From: Natrinema sp. HArc-T2
GTDB lineage: Archaea > Halobacteriota > Halobacteria > Halobacteriales > Natrialbaceae
NCBI RefSeq assembly: GCF_041821085.1
Contig: NZ_JBGUAZ010000004.1
Coordinates: forward strand, 124,001-188,000
Direction: 5' to 3'
Length of the DNA: 64,000 bases
Numbering within the stretch: the stretch's first letter is position 1; each line of letters begins with the position of its first letter. A model generated the notes under the pieces. The model was not told where the DNA came from and ran no database searches. It was given only the letters and a program-made list of their open reading frames with translations. Shown piece by piece: positions 9,975 through 19,149 of this stretch. Made by a program: the position numbers and the translations under genes.

Positions 9975-10081
9975 TCGTCCGCGGACACGTGATAGTCTGG
10001 GGCAGCTGTACGGGCCCCGGTCTATTTGACGACGGATGCGGATAGTTCGATCGACGCGGGTACACCGCATCACACCGACCG

Positions 10082-10231
10082 ATGACACGAACACTCGAGA
10101 TCAGCGACGACCTGATGGATCGCCTCGAAAGCCACTGTGAGGAGGGAGAGTCACCCGAAGAACTCATCGAGGAACTGGTCTCGGTCTACGAGACCGAAGG
10201 CGCGTTCCTGCAAGAAGGCTACTCCGAGTAG
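10082..10231 (+). CDS. Small CopG/RHH-like protein (49 aa), DUF7557-type
   Basis: The 49-residue acidic protein begins 'MTRTLEISDDLMDRLESH'. This is a short strand followed by two helices, as in ribbon-helix-helix antitoxins and the small haloarchaeal DUF7557 proteins. It stops four bases before the start of the TPI-like gene, so the two are almost certainly one transcript and may be translationally coupled. It is too short for most gene finders. Function unknown; a DNA-binding autoregulator is a guess. Confidence 0.65.
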   Translation: MTRTLEISDDLMDRLESHCEEGESPEELIEELVSVYETEGAFLQEGYSE

Positions 10232-10235
10232 GCGG

Positions 10236-10928
10236 ATGGGACTTCCCGCTCTTTCCTTCCTCGTCAACTACAAGACCTACGCCGGGACGACTGGCGACGA
10301 CGCGCTCGCGTTCGCAGAGACGATCGAGCGGGTCCGCGACGAAACCGGCAGTCGCTTCGCCGTCGCCCCTCAGTTGCCCGACCTCCGACTCGTCGCCGAG
10401 CGGACGGCCCTGCCGATCGTCGCACAGGCAGGCGCCCCACGAGCCGAGAGCGGGATGGGCGACATCACTCTCGAGGCGGTCGCCGACGCCGGGGCCGACG
10501 CGGTGTTCGTCTCCCATCCGGAGAACGAAGCCGCCTTCACAGCTGTCGCCCGCGCGGTCGACCGCTGTGCCGAGTTGGGGCTCGAGTCGATCGTCGCCGT
10601 CGAGAGCCTGCCGACGGCCCGGATGGCGCTTTCCGCCGATCCTGACTGGCTGCTGTTCGAGCGGTCAGCCGATATTGCCACCGAGGAGGGGATGGTCCGA
10701 ACGCACCCCGAGCGCATCGAGGCCTTCGTCGAGGCAGTCGCCGACGAGGCTCCCGGGGCGCGGACGTTCGTCGGTGGCGGCGTCCGGACCGCCGAAGATG
10801 TCTCCCGCGCGTTCGACTGCGGCGTCGACGCGACGGGAGCCGCCTCCGCAGCCGTCGAGGCCGACGACCGCGAGGCGTGGCTGCGGTCGATCGCGACCGC
10901 CGTCCCGACGGACGACGACCGTCGCTGA
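10236..10928 (+). CDS. Divergent triosephosphate-isomerase-like protein
   Basis: A 230-residue TIM-barrel protein. The positions that matter in triosephosphate isomerase are present: 'NYK' (Asn11, Lys13), His94 in 'SHPE' and Glu142 in 'FERSADIATE'. The surrounding motifs are altered: the usual HSERR is SHPEN, the catalytic-loop EP is ER, and the C-terminal phosphate site is 'VGGGVRTAEDV'. The canonical haloarchaeal TpiA is shorter (about 214) and better conserved, so this looks like a paralogue acting on a related phosphosugar. It is paired with the 49-aa gene just upstream. Confidence 0.6.
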   Translation: MGLPALSFLVNYKTYAGTTGDDALAFAETIERVRDETGSRFAVAPQLPDLRLVAERTALPIVAQAGAPRAESGMGDITLEAVADAGADAVFVSHPENEAAFTAVARAVDRCAELGLESIVAVESLPTARMALSADPDWLLFERSADIATEEGMVRTHPERIEAFVEAVADEAPGARTFVGGGVRTAEDVSRAFDCGVDATGAASAAVEADDREAWLRSIATAVPTDDDRR

Positions 10929-11020
10929 CCGCTTCCGTCTGCCACCACGCGGGCTAGCAGTCGCGACAGATCGGCTGTGAATGGCTGACACTCAAGTAAC
11001 TGGTCCTCATACGTATCAGT

Positions 11021-11437
11021 ATGCACTTACTGGTCGCCCTCGAGGACTCGGAGCCGGGCTGGGCGGCACTCGAGTTTGCGTGTGCGGAACATGCCGACGA
11101 CGATATCACGGTCCTCCACGCCATCGACCCGACAAACAGTAGCTACGGCGAAGTCGCACACCTCGGCCCGACGGAACTGCTCGAGCACAGGCGCGAAGAC
11201 GCAGAAGAACTGCTCGCTGATGCCGAAACCCGGGCAGCGGACGAGGACTGTTCGATCGAGACGGCAGTAGCCGTCGGCCAGCCGGCGGACGCCATCGTCG
11301 ACTATGCGGCTGACAACGAGATCGACCTGATCGTCGTGGGCAGCCACGGTCGGTCGGGCTTTTCGCGGGTGTTACTCGGCAGCGTCGCGGAACGAATCGC
11401 GCGACAGGCACCCGCGCCGGTGACGATCGTGCGGTAG
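11021..11437 (+). CDS. Universal stress protein (UspA family)
   Basis: A 138-residue single-domain Usp with N-terminal 'MHLLVALEDSEPGWAAL' and the ATP-binding signature G-2x-G-9x-G-S near the C-terminus ('GSHGRSGFSRVLLGSVAERI'). Usp proteins are nucleotide-binding stress proteins of the HUP superfamily, and the specific partner is unknown. It stands alone between the TPI-like and reductase genes. Confidence 0.9.
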   Translation: MHLLVALEDSEPGWAALEFACAEHADDDITVLHAIDPTNSSYGEVAHLGPTELLEHRREDAEELLADAETRAADEDCSIETAVAVGQPADAIVDYAADNEIDLIVVGSHGRSGFSRVLLGSVAERIARQAPAPVTIVR

Positions 11438-11497
11438 CCATCACACGGTCGACTGCAACAGGACAAACTCATTAGGGACCACTACAGTCCCGATTAC

Positions 11498-12748
11498 ATG
11501 AACGACCGCTACGACGTAGTCATCGCCGGTGCCGGTCCCGCCGGTGCGCAGTGTGCCCGTGATCTCGCCGCCCGAGGGTACGACGTCGTCGTCCTCGAGA
11601 CCGAATCTGAATCGGAGTTCCCCCGCCAGAGCAACAAGTCTACTGCGGGAACCTTCCACTCCATGATGGCCTCGTTCGGGATTCCCGACGACGTGGTGAT
11701 GCAGTACACCGACAGCGTCGTCCTCGAGTCCCCGCGGGAACACTACGTCCGCGAGCAGACCGGCGCAGTGCTTGACTTTGCGGAGTTCAAACGCTTCCTC
11801 GTCAAAGATAGCCACGAAGACGGTGCCGAGTACCGGTTTGACGCCCGCGTCACTGCCCCGATCATGGAACAGGGCGAGATCGTCGGCGTCACCTACAACG
11901 GCGATGAGGAGGTCTACGGCGACATCGTTATCGACGCGACGGGACCCGCCGCACCCCTCGCGAAACAACTCGGTGTCGTCGATCTCAAACGCGAAAACCA
12001 CGCCATCGGTATCGAGTACGAGTTCGAAGGGATCGACATCGATCGCCCCGGCTTTGCCGACCTCCACGACGCGATGATGCTCCGGCTCGACCACAATATC
12101 GCTCCCGGCGGCTACTCCTGGATCTTCCACACCGGTGAGGACACCGCCAAGGTCGGCCTCTGTTACATTCAAAACGAGAGCCACCAGCAGTACGCCCGTG
12201 ACGACTTCAGCATCGACGATTACCTGAACCACTGGCTCGAGACCGATCCGCGGTTCCGGAACGCCGAGCGGATCGAAGGCAAACAGCACCGTGGCTCGGC
12301 ACACATTCAGACGCCAGACAAGTTCCACACCGATCGGTTCATGGCGATCGGCGACACCGTCCCGTCGATCGATCCGCTGTGGGGCGAAGGCATCCACACG
12401 GGGATGCAATCGGGTCGTGCGGCTGCCGCCACCGCCGACAGCTGTCTCAAGCACAACGACGTCGAGCCGAGCGCCGAGAACCTCGCCGTGTACGAAACGC
12501 TCTGGCATCGCGATGTCGCGCCCAACGCGAACAAGCGGCTGCTGATGACCCAACTGCTCTATCTCGCCTCCAACGAGCGCTACGACAAGTTCATGCGCGA
12601 TCTCAAGCGACTCGACAACGACACGCTGGCCAAGGCGAACAAGGGCGACATCCGCTCCATCGCGCGCTTGTTCGACACGGACGACGTGCCGTTGCTCGCT
12701 CGGTTCGCAAAACAACAACTGAACTTCGATCTCGACTCCGTCCTGTAG
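11498..12748 (+). CDS. Geranylgeranyl reductase family flavoprotein
   Basis: The 416-residue FAD enzyme starts with the Rossmann motif 'VVIAGAGPAGAQCA' (residues 7-20). The second FAD motif is 'FMAIGDTVPSIDPLWGEGI'. This family includes digeranylgeranylglycerophospholipid reductase, which saturates archaeal membrane lipids, as well as menaquinone and other isoprenoid reductases. Haloarchaea carry several paralogues, so the substrate cannot be fixed from sequence. The C-terminal helical region (about 340-416) is typical. The ATG is preceded by a TATA-like ACTCATTAGG about 30 nt upstream. Confidence 0.85.
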   Translation: MNDRYDVVIAGAGPAGAQCARDLAARGYDVVVLETESESEFPRQSNKSTAGTFHSMMASFGIPDDVVMQYTDSVVLESPREHYVREQTGAVLDFAEFKRFLVKDSHEDGAEYRFDARVTAPIMEQGEIVGVTYNGDEEVYGDIVIDATGPAAPLAKQLGVVDLKRENHAIGIEYEFEGIDIDRPGFADLHDAMMLRLDHNIAPGGYSWIFHTGEDTAKVGLCYIQNESHQQYARDDFSIDDYLNHWLETDPRFRNAERIEGKQHRGSAHIQTPDKFHTDRFMAIGDTVPSIDPLWGEGIHTGMQSGRAAAATADSCLKHNDVEPSAENLAVYETLWHRDVAPNANKRLLMTQLLYLASNERYDKFMRDLKRLDNDTLAKANKGDIRSIARLFDTDDVPLLARFAKQQLNFDLDSVL

Positions 12749-12772
12749 CCCATCGTCGGCTGCCCGCCGGTA

Positions 12773-14413
12773 TCAGGCGAGGAAGTCGGTTTCGAACGCT
12801 CTGATACTGTCGTCCGTCCCCGCGAGAACGACCTCGTCGTCGGCGTCGAAGACGAACGACGCCGGATCAAACGCCGTGATCGTCTCGCCGTCTCTGCGTA
12901 CAGCAAGGACGGTACAGCCCGTTCTCGAGCGGATATCAGCGTCGACGACCGTCCGACCCGCGAGCCGACCAACGGGCAGTTTGACGACGCCGATCTGCCT
13001 GTCGACGGCCAGTACCTCCTCGTCCTCGAAAACGGTCGAGGCGAGCATCCGCCCGCTGACCGTCGCCAGCGACTGGACGTAGTCGGCACCGGCGCGATAC
13101 AGTTTCTGGACGTTCTCCGCGTCGTTGGCCCGAACGACGATATCGATCGTCGGATTGAGCTCCCGCGCGACGAGCGTCGCGAAGATGGCGATCGTATCGT
13201 CGTCAAGGGTGATGATCACCGTAGACGCATCCTCGATTCCCGTCTCACGAACCGTCGTCGGGTCACGAACATCGCCGACGATGTCGACTCCCTCCTTCTC
13301 GACGATATCGAGAACAGTCACACGCGTGTTCGTCTTGGCGAGTGCATCACCTGCCGATGCACCGGACTCGCCGTAGCCGACGATGATGGCGTGCTGGGCC
13401 GCGAACGGGAGGACCGTCGATGTCGCTTCCGCCCGGAGCTTGTCGACCCGGTCGGGTTCCCCCGCGACGAGCAGCCGCGTCTCGGTGTCGAGGACCCGAT
13501 CGTTCGGGATCGGGCTCTCGAACGTGCCGCCGAACCACGCACCGATGCCGTCTACGCCGAACTGCGCTCGAAGCTGGACCTCCTCCGCGGTCCGACCGTA
13601 GAGATCGCTCCCCTCGGCGATCGAGAGTTCGACCAGTTCCAGATCGTTCCCGATTTCGATTCCCTCATCAACCGCAGTCGTTACGGCCGTCGGCACCCGA
13701 TGGGCGAGACTCTCGCCGAGCATCTGACGGGGCGAGAGTACCTCGTCCGCGCCAGCGATCCGATGGTACTCGCCGAGACGCTGTTCTTCGACTAGCGTCA
13801 CGATCCGCACGTCGGGATTGGCCTCGCGCGCCGAGAGGACGATACTCGCGTTCGTATCGTCGGCCGAATCGGCTACGACCGCCGTCGCCCGCTCGATCCC
13901 CGCGTTCTCGAGCACCGCCGTTGACTCCGGATCGCCGTGGACGACCCGATGATCGGCCTCGTGGAGCGCCGTCGCCGCCTCCTCGTCGGGTTCGACGACG
14001 ACGTACGCCTCGCCGCGGGACTCGAGTTCCTCGATAAACGCCTCGCCGCGTGGCGTGTACTCACAGATAATGACGTGGTTTTCGACGTCGGGCGCAGTCG
14101 TCGGCGCCGTCGTCTCGAGCGTCCGTCGCAGCCAGGGGACGGCAAAGATATCGACCCCGGTGAGGATCAGCCCGATTCCGGTGAGCTGGAGGACGATCAC
14201 CAGCAGATTCATCTGGAGCGTGTCCCACCCAGCGTCTTCCCCATAGCCGGTCGTCGTGTACGTCTGGAAGACGACCTCGAGCGACCGGTAGAGCGGTTGT
14301 GGACGGTTCTCGAGCGTCGCCATCCCGTAGTTATAGAGCAGCGTGGCGATGACGGTGGTCACGGCTACCAGCAGGATGTAGTAGCCGGTTCGACGCGAGC
14401 GCCACAGTGACAT
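12773..14413 (-). CDS. Potassium channel with two RCK (TrkA-N/TrkA-C) units
   Basis: A 546-residue protein from the ATG ending at 14413. There are two transmembrane helices (about 9-29 and 68-90) with a pore loop and selectivity filter TTTGYG at 53-58. Two successive cytosolic RCK units follow, each with a Rossmann nucleotide-binding part ('HVIICEYTPRGEAF', 'HAIIVGYGESGASAGDA') and a TrkA-C domain ('SDLYGRTAEEVQ', 'GRTVVDADI'). This is the MthK/GsuK-like architecture and would gate K+ flux, important for halophile osmotic balance. The second Rossmann motif is GYGESG. It is transcribed divergently from the ZIP gene. Confidence 0.88.
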   Translation of the reverse strand: MSLWRSRRTGYYILLVAVTTVIATLLYNYGMATLENRPQPLYRSLEVVFQTYTTTGYGEDAGWDTLQMNLLVIVLQLTGIGLILTGVDIFAVPWLRRTLETTAPTTAPDVENHVIICEYTPRGEAFIEELESRGEAYVVVEPDEEAATALHEADHRVVHGDPESTAVLENAGIERATAVVADSADDTNASIVLSAREANPDVRIVTLVEEQRLGEYHRIAGADEVLSPRQMLGESLAHRVPTAVTTAVDEGIEIGNDLELVELSIAEGSDLYGRTAEEVQLRAQFGVDGIGAWFGGTFESPIPNDRVLDTETRLLVAGEPDRVDKLRAEATSTVLPFAAQHAIIVGYGESGASAGDALAKTNTRVTVLDIVEKEGVDIVGDVRDPTTVRETGIEDASTVIITLDDDTIAIFATLVARELNPTIDIVVRANDAENVQKLYRAGADYVQSLATVSGRMLASTVFEDEEVLAVDRQIGVVKLPVGRLAGRTVVDADIRSRTGCTVLAVRRDGETITAFDPASFVFDADDEVVLAGTDDSIRAFETDFLA

Positions 14414-14570
14414 ACACGCCCTATTCGGCGGCTGACTGTTGATACTGTCGGACGACACGGGCGAAGAGGGGCCGTTCACGGGCTGCTGACGGGGTCCGAT
14501 CGGATGAGACGCGACGCCAGCGGTCCAGACCCAGGGAACGCCGCAAAATTACCGTCGCCATCGTCGCCGA

Positions 14571-14577
14571 TTTATAC
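14571..14577 (+). promoter_or_regulatory. TATA box of the ZIP transporter gene
   Basis: TTTATAC is centred 26 nt before the ATG at 14600, which fixes that ATG as the start. The ATG at 14578 directly after the box is in another frame. Confidence 0.6.
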
Positions 14578-14599
14578 ATGGGAGCGAATACGTCGATAG

Positions 14600-15397
14600 A
14601 TGGTGTTGCTGGAGAACCTCGTCTTTGTCTTCGTCGCCGGCTTTATCACGGCGTTAGCGACCGGTCTCGGCGCGATCCCGTTTTTCTTCTTCGACGACAT
14701 CAGCGACCGGTACAATGTGATCCTCTGGGGGCTGTCCTCGGGCATCATGCTCTCGGCGTCGACGTTCGGACTCATCGACGAGGGACTGGCCGAAGGGACG
14801 CCCCTCGAGATCGGAATTGGCATGATCGCCGGCGTCGCACTGGTCGTCATCGCCCACGACGTTCTGATGGACGCCGAGATCGACCCGCGACAGTACGAGG
14901 AAGCCGACTTCAAGAAACTCGTGCTCATCCTCGGGGTGTTGACCGTCCATAGCTTCCCCGAAGGCATCGCCGTCGGCGTCTCCTTTGCCGACCTCGGACT
15001 TGAGGGCGGGGCCGAGCTCCTCGGGTTCACTGTGCCGCTTCTGGCGGTGTTCATGACGATCGCGATCTCGATCCACAACATTCCAGAAGGAACGGCGATC
15101 TCGATCCCGCTACGGTCGATGAACGTCTCCGAGTGGAAGATGGTCTGGTGGGCCGTCTTCTCGAGTCTTCCCCAGCCGCTCGGGGCTGTTATCGCGTTCG
15201 GGTTCGTCAGCTACGCGCGAGTGTTCCTCCCCTACGGCTTCGGGTTCGCCGCCGGTGCGATGATCTATCTCGTCCTCACGGAGTTCATCCCAGAAGCCCT
15301 CGATATCGGCGAGCGACTCCCCAGCGGCGGCAAGCCGGAACTCGCCGGCGGCATCGTCGCCGGAATCCTCGTCATGGTACCGCTCGCGTTCATTTGA
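14600..15397 (+). CDS. ZIP family divalent metal transporter
   Basis: The 265-residue protein has about eight membrane helices. The two hallmark metal-site motifs are HSFPEG (117-122) in TM4 and HNIPEG (159-164) in TM5. ZIP proteins bring Zn2+, Fe2+ or other divalent metals into the cytosol, and selectivity cannot be read from sequence. A soluble loop (about 91-105, 'DAEIDPRQYEEADF') lies before TM4 and lacks the His-rich tract of many ZIPs. Leaderless start from the TATA box at 14571. Confidence 0.92.
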   Translation: MVLLENLVFVFVAGFITALATGLGAIPFFFFDDISDRYNVILWGLSSGIMLSASTFGLIDEGLAEGTPLEIGIGMIAGVALVVIAHDVLMDAEIDPRQYEEADFKKLVLILGVLTVHSFPEGIAVGVSFADLGLEGGAELLGFTVPLLAVFMTIAISIHNIPEGTAISIPLRSMNVSEWKMVWWAVFSSLPQPLGAVIAFGFVSYARVFLPYGFGFAAGAMIYLVLTEFIPEALDIGERLPSGGKPELAGGIVAGILVMVPLAFI

Positions 15398-15484
15398 GCG
15401 TCTACACGCGCTCGAACGAATCGAGCCGTCTGACAGTCTCCCGTTCCGGCAGGAATTTTACGCGTCTTGCCGTAGGGTCAGGCA

Positions 15485-15940
15485 GTGTTCGACACGATTC
15501 TCCTACCGACGGACGGCAGCGACCACGCCGAGACCGCCGCCGAGACCGGCATCGAGCTCGCGACCGTCCACGACGCAACGGTCCACGTCGCCTGTGTCGC
15601 CGATACCGGACCGCTTGGCGACCTTCGACTGCCCGGCGACGCGACAAGCGCCGAAGACGCGATGCGCGGGCGGGCTCAGGACCACGTCGACGCGATCGTC
15701 GACCGCGCCGAGGCGGCGGGTCTCGAGGTCACCGGCACGGTCTTGGAGGGGCCACCCGAGAGCGAACTGCTCGAGTACGCCCGGGAGATCGCCGCCGACG
15801 TAATCGTCATGGGCACGCGCGGTCGTGGCGGCGTCCACCGGTTGGCGATGGGCAGCGTCACCGATCACGTCGTCCGGTTCGGCGAAATTCCGGTGCTGGT
15901 TGCAAACTCGGGGGCTCACCCTGACGAGGACGCGTCGTAA
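15485..15940 (+). CDS. Universal stress protein (UspA family), GTG start
   Basis: A 151-residue single Usp domain: N-terminal 'MFDTILLPTDGSDHAE', C-terminal ATP-binding motif 'GTRGRGGVHRLAMGSVTDHV'. The start is a GTG at 15485. An AATTTTAC box near 15454-15461 lies about 28 nt upstream, supporting leaderless GTG initiation. It follows the ZIP gene after 87 nt. Confidence 0.9.
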   Translation: MFDTILLPTDGSDHAETAAETGIELATVHDATVHVACVADTGPLGDLRLPGDATSAEDAMRGRAQDHVDAIVDRAEAAGLEVTGTVLEGPPESELLEYAREIAADVIVMGTRGRGGVHRLAMGSVTDHVVRFGEIPVLVANSGAHPDEDAS

Positions 15941-15963
15941 GCCGCGCCGGTATCCGACCGGCC

Positions 15964-16374
15964 CTACTGGGCGATCTGGTTGATCGCTTCGGTTCGGCGA
16001 CCGATCGACCAGCCGATCAGTGCAAGACCGACATAGATACCGAACGCAGGCAGGGCGTAGATCCCGACGAGTCCCTCGAGCGGAACCCCGACCGCGTCGA
16101 ACGCCAGCAAGACCAGCAACGAGACGAGCAGGACCGCGATCCCGATATCGGCGAACCGCATGTTGGGAAATTCCTGACGCTGGGGCGCAGCCCCAACCCG
16201 CCCGAGTGCATAGAAGACGAGCGTGTACGTTACCCACCCAGCGCCGAGTGTCAGCACGGTCAACAGCACGTCGCCGGGAAGATATCGCGGCACGAACAGC
16301 AGGTGGAGGACGAGCGTCACGAGCAGCGCACTGCCTAACAAACCGAACAACGGCAGTCGGCGGTCGCTATTCAT
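15964..16374 (-). CDS. Four-helix membrane protein, unknown function
   Basis: The 136 residues hold four hydrophobic helices (about 8-27, 33-57, 73-93, 101-122) with Arg at the membrane borders. The tail is 'RRTEAINQIAQ'. It resembles small haloarchaeal membrane proteins without assigned function. It is convergent with the Usp gene at 15485 and lies 60 nt upstream of coaD on the same strand. Confidence 0.55.
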   Translation of the reverse strand: MNSDRRLPLFGLLGSALLVTLVLHLLFVPRYLPGDVLLTVLTLGAGWVTYTLVFYALGRVGAAPQRQEFPNMRFADIGIAVLLVSLLVLLAFDAVGVPLEGLVGIYALPAFGIYVGLALIGWSIGRRTEAINQIAQ

Positions 16375-16434
16375 TATCTAAGCTGACTGTCTCCCCATCC
16401 ATTACTATTGTGTCACGGCTGGATCGGCGGCCCG

Positions 16435-16902
16435 TTACTTGAGCAGTCGACCGTGTTCGTCGATCGCTCCTGTGACGATCCGTGTCGAGGAGATCCGCTC
16501 GCCGTCGTCGGCATAGACGTAGGGCGCGACGATCCCCGACAGCGGCTCGAGGTCCCGGTCGCGCCGCCGGTCGTTGATGTTCTCGAGTTCGGGAGCCGTC
16601 TCGGGGGAGACCACCAGCGCGTCGAGCGCGGGATCAGTGGCCGCGATCCCGGCTTCGGTCTCGAGTTTCCTAATTTCGACGTCACGATTCCACTCGTCGA
16701 TATCGGCGACCGCGTCCATCACGGCACTCGCTCGCTCGTCGAACGGTGGAATCGGTCGCGGCTCGTGGCGTGTCTCGGTCGCGAGCGCATCGCTCGTCAG
16801 CGCGACGACGACACCGTCCGTGCCGAATCGGAGTGCGTGTTCGAACAGGGACCGGTGGCCGTCATGGAGCGGCCCGAACGTGCCAGCGACGACGACTCGC
16901 AT
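16435..16902 (-). CDS. coaD: Phosphopantetheine adenylyltransferase, archaeal type
   Basis: The 155-residue nucleotidyltransferase has the HxGH ATP-binding motif at 13-16 ('PLHDGHRSL') and an ISSTRI motif near the end in place of bacterial ISSTxVR. This is the archaeal/eukaryotic PPAT branch. It transfers AMP from ATP to 4'-phosphopantetheine to give dephospho-CoA in CoA biosynthesis. It is a single gene, with no other CoA genes nearby. Confidence 0.9.
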   Translation of the reverse strand: MRVVVAGTFGPLHDGHRSLFEHALRFGTDGVVVALTSDALATETRHEPRPIPPFDERASAVMDAVADIDEWNRDVEIRKLETEAGIAATDPALDALVVSPETAPELENINDRRRDRDLEPLSGIVAPYVYADDGERISSTRIVTGAIDEHGRLLK

Positions 16903-16978
16903 ACGACGTCATGCCACGAGCAGGCCTATAACACTGCGACCCGCGAATCGATGGCAGTGACGGACCGCGATCGATCGG

Positions 16979-17572
16979 TCAGACTGCGAGGAGTTGGGCG
17001 GTCGTCGCGATCTCTGCGAACTCGCCCGCGAGCTGCGCCAGTGCGGTGCAGTGGACCGTCTCCGCGTCGAAGGTCTCACCGTCGAGCGAGCGCTCGAACG
17101 TTGCAGTCGCGTCGCGGACAACGATCGGGTCGAAACCGAGGTTCTCGGCCATCCGGGTGCTCGTCGAGACGCAGTGATCCGTCGTGAGGCCGGCGATCAC
17201 GACCGTCTCGAGACCCCGCTCGCGGAGCCAGTCCTCGAGGTCGGTTCCGATGAACGCGCTGTTGACCGATTTTTCCATCGTCGGCTCGTCCTCGATGGGT
17301 TCCGTCTCGGATTTAAAGGCGAAGCCGGGCTGATCGCTCCGGAGCGGCGAGTCGGGCTCGGTCGAGTCGTGGCGGACGTGGACGACCGGTCGACCGGTCT
17401 CGCGCCAGCGCTCGAGGACGCGCGTCGCGTTCGCTTCGGCTGCGGGGTTGTTGCGCTCGCCCCACACGGGGTCGTCGAACCCCTGCTGGAAATCGATCAG
17501 GACGAGGGCGGCGTTCGCGAGTCGCTCGTCGGCTCGAGCCAGTCTGTCGGCCCCGTCGTCGCCGTCGTTCAT
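16979..17572 (-). CDS. Isochorismatase/nicotinamidase-family cysteine hydrolase
   Basis: The 197-residue hydrolase has the full catalytic triad: Asp27 ('[10 protein letters not shown]'), Lys101 ('MEKSVNSAF') and Cys134 ('[11 protein letters not shown]'), with the preceding cis-peptide region. The family cleaves amides or vinyl ethers such as nicotinamide or isochorismate; the substrate here is unknown. Its ATG overlaps the stop of the YqcI/YcgG gene (ATGA at 17569-17572), so the two are translationally coupled. The long upstream frame to 17695 is the other gene's shadow. Confidence 0.9.
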   Translation of the reverse strand: MNDGDDGADRLARADERLANAALVLIDFQQGFDDPVWGERNNPAAEANATRVLERWRETGRPVVHVRHDSTEPDSPLRSDQPGFAFKSETEPIEDEPTMEKSVNSAFIGTDLEDWLRERGLETVVIAGLTTDHCVSTSTRMAENLGFDPIVVRDATATFERSLDGETFDAETVHCTALAQLAGEFAEIATTAQLLAV

Positions 17573-18366
17573 GGCAACTTCGCGCCGGGTTTCGGATGCG
17601 TGCGCGTGACCGTGATCGGGCACGTCGATGGCGCTTGCTCGTCGTCTTCGGAGAGCATGTACTGGGGCCACTCGCGGTCGCCCTCGACGCCCCAATCGCC
17701 GAGGTCGGCGTGTGGACAGACCCCGTCGTAGCCCTCGAGTCGATCCTGAATCACGTCGCGAGCGTGCTGGCCGGCCTCGGTGTCTGCCGTCACGTCCAGA
17801 TTCTCGAACAGGGAACGGGGCTGGAACGTGATCTCGAGGCCGATCGGACAGTACCGGCTCTTGCGCTTTTCGTAGAACGGGGCCCGGCAGGTCGGGAACA
17901 TAGGCTCGCCGCCGAGACAGAACTCCCAGTAGGAATCGTCGGGATCAGTGGGGATGTCCTCGGGCCATGGCTCGGGATCGTGGAGGTGCAGCGTCTGCAG
18001 GATATGCCACAGAGTCTCGTGATACTCCGCCTCCGAGAGCTGTTCTGTGGGCGGCTTGAAGAAGGTGACCAGCGAGGCGCGCTCCGAGTGGTCCTGATAG
18101 ATCTCGAGGTACTCGAGGATCCGATCGCGCAGTCCAAGGAGTGCGTCGGCGTCGCTCATCGAGGGGACCGCAGTGTAGATCGGCTCGCCGTTCTGGACGG
18201 ATTCGGCGCCGAAAAAGCAGGGGAACGGCGTCTCGTTTCGCTCGCCGAGCAGTCCGTCGCGAAACGAGTGCCAGTGATCAGCGACCCACTCCGGTGTCTC
18301 CCCGTCACGAACGCGCTGATCGAGCGTTTCCTGGTCCATTAGCGACTGGATGCCCGGTTCGTTCAT
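17569..18366 (-). CDS. YqcI/YcgG family protein
   Basis: The 265-residue soluble protein has the conserved Cys motifs of this family: '[15 protein letters not shown]' near 48-62, '[17 protein letters not shown]' and '[14 protein letters not shown]'. The family has no established function, though the Cys and His spacing suggests metal or haem binding. It overlaps the downstream isochorismatase gene by ATGA, forming a two-gene operon. Two in-frame ATGs near the start (18366, 18339) are possible. Confidence 0.8.
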   Translation of the reverse strand: MNEPGIQSLMDQETLDQRVRDGETPEWVADHWHSFRDGLLGERNETPFPCFFGAESVQNGEPIYTAVPSMSDADALLGLRDRILEYLEIYQDHSERASLVTFFKPPTEQLSEAEYHETLWHILQTLHLHDPEPWPEDIPTDPDDSYWEFCLGGEPMFPTCRAPFYEKRKSRYCPIGLEITFQPRSLFENLDVTADTEAGQHARDVIQDRLEGYDGVCPHADLGDWGVEGDREWPQYMLSEDDEQAPSTCPITVTRTHPKPGAKLP

Positions 18367-18607
18367 CGTGTGTCTTCCTTCGGCCTCACGAAAATGTAGT
18401 TTCTGCTTCCGATGGTCCGAATGGCGACGAATACTGCAGGTTCATGTTTCCTGCCGCTCGGAACACGAAGTGTTTTCCCCGACTGTCCTATGGGAGTAGT
18501 GACAGCTGGTGCCTGTTGAGGTTCTTACGTGCTACTGTGGTGATACGAGAACCGTAACCGAACTGCAACAGCCTCACTGAAAGCCGTCGCCGATTCGAGC
18601 ACTGGTA

Positions 18608-19096
18608 TCAGTCGTGGGTAGCTGTATGCTGATCGATACGTTCGATACTGTCACCAGCTGTCACAATTCCATCGTCGAGGATCCGCGCTCGAAGCCCACC
18701 CCGATGAACCAGCGCCTCGCGAGTGCCCTCTTTTGCGAGGTGGCGCTCGAGGTACGAACACGGCTCGCAGAGTTCGATCCCTTCGCAGACGACCTCGCCA
18801 ACCCGAAACCGCTCCCCGACCAGATGATTGAGCGCGATCCCTGCAGTCGTGAGGTTGCGGCGGTGGAGGCCGGGCGCAAGCGAGATGCCGTAGTCGCGTT
18901 CGACCGCCGCGAGCGCTTCGGTTTCGATGAGCGTGAGGTCGCTCCCCTCGCGGTCGGCGAACGTCCCCTCGGTGGCGTAGTAGCGATCACCCTCGAGCCC
19001 TCGCCGGGCGACTGCAGTGACCTGTTCGACGCGTTCCATTGGGGCGCCCTGTTCCAGCGCGATGTGGATCGCTCGGACCGTTCCCGTCGCTGTCAT
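18608..19096 (-). CDS. MOSC-domain protein
   Basis: The 162-residue protein consists of one MOSC (molybdenum-cofactor sulfurase C-terminal) domain: early 'GLEGDRYYATEGTF', the middle 'RNLTTAGIALNHLVGERFRVG', and the conserved Cys loop 'ELCEPCSYLERHL'. MOSC proteins handle sulfur or the molybdenum cofactor, often as sulfur carriers. No Moco genes adjoin. The 241-nt gap upstream to the YqcI/YcgG gene shows no other gene. Confidence 0.87.
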   Translation of the reverse strand: MTATGTVRAIHIALEQGAPMERVEQVTAVARRGLEGDRYYATEGTFADREGSDLTLIETEALAAVERDYGISLAPGLHRRNLTTAGIALNHLVGERFRVGEVVCEGIELCEPCSYLERHLAKEGTREALVHRGGLRARILDDGIVTAGDSIERIDQHTATHD

Positions 19097-19149
19097 GGGT
19101 CAGTTGTGGGTCGCGAGCGAGGAATATCGATCGCTCTCCTGTCGCCCGC

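Noticed and set aside
11441-12718. 425-codon minus-strand frame opposite the geranylgeranyl reductase gene
   Set aside because: A shadow of the real FAD enzyme on the plus strand; no domain and no promoter.
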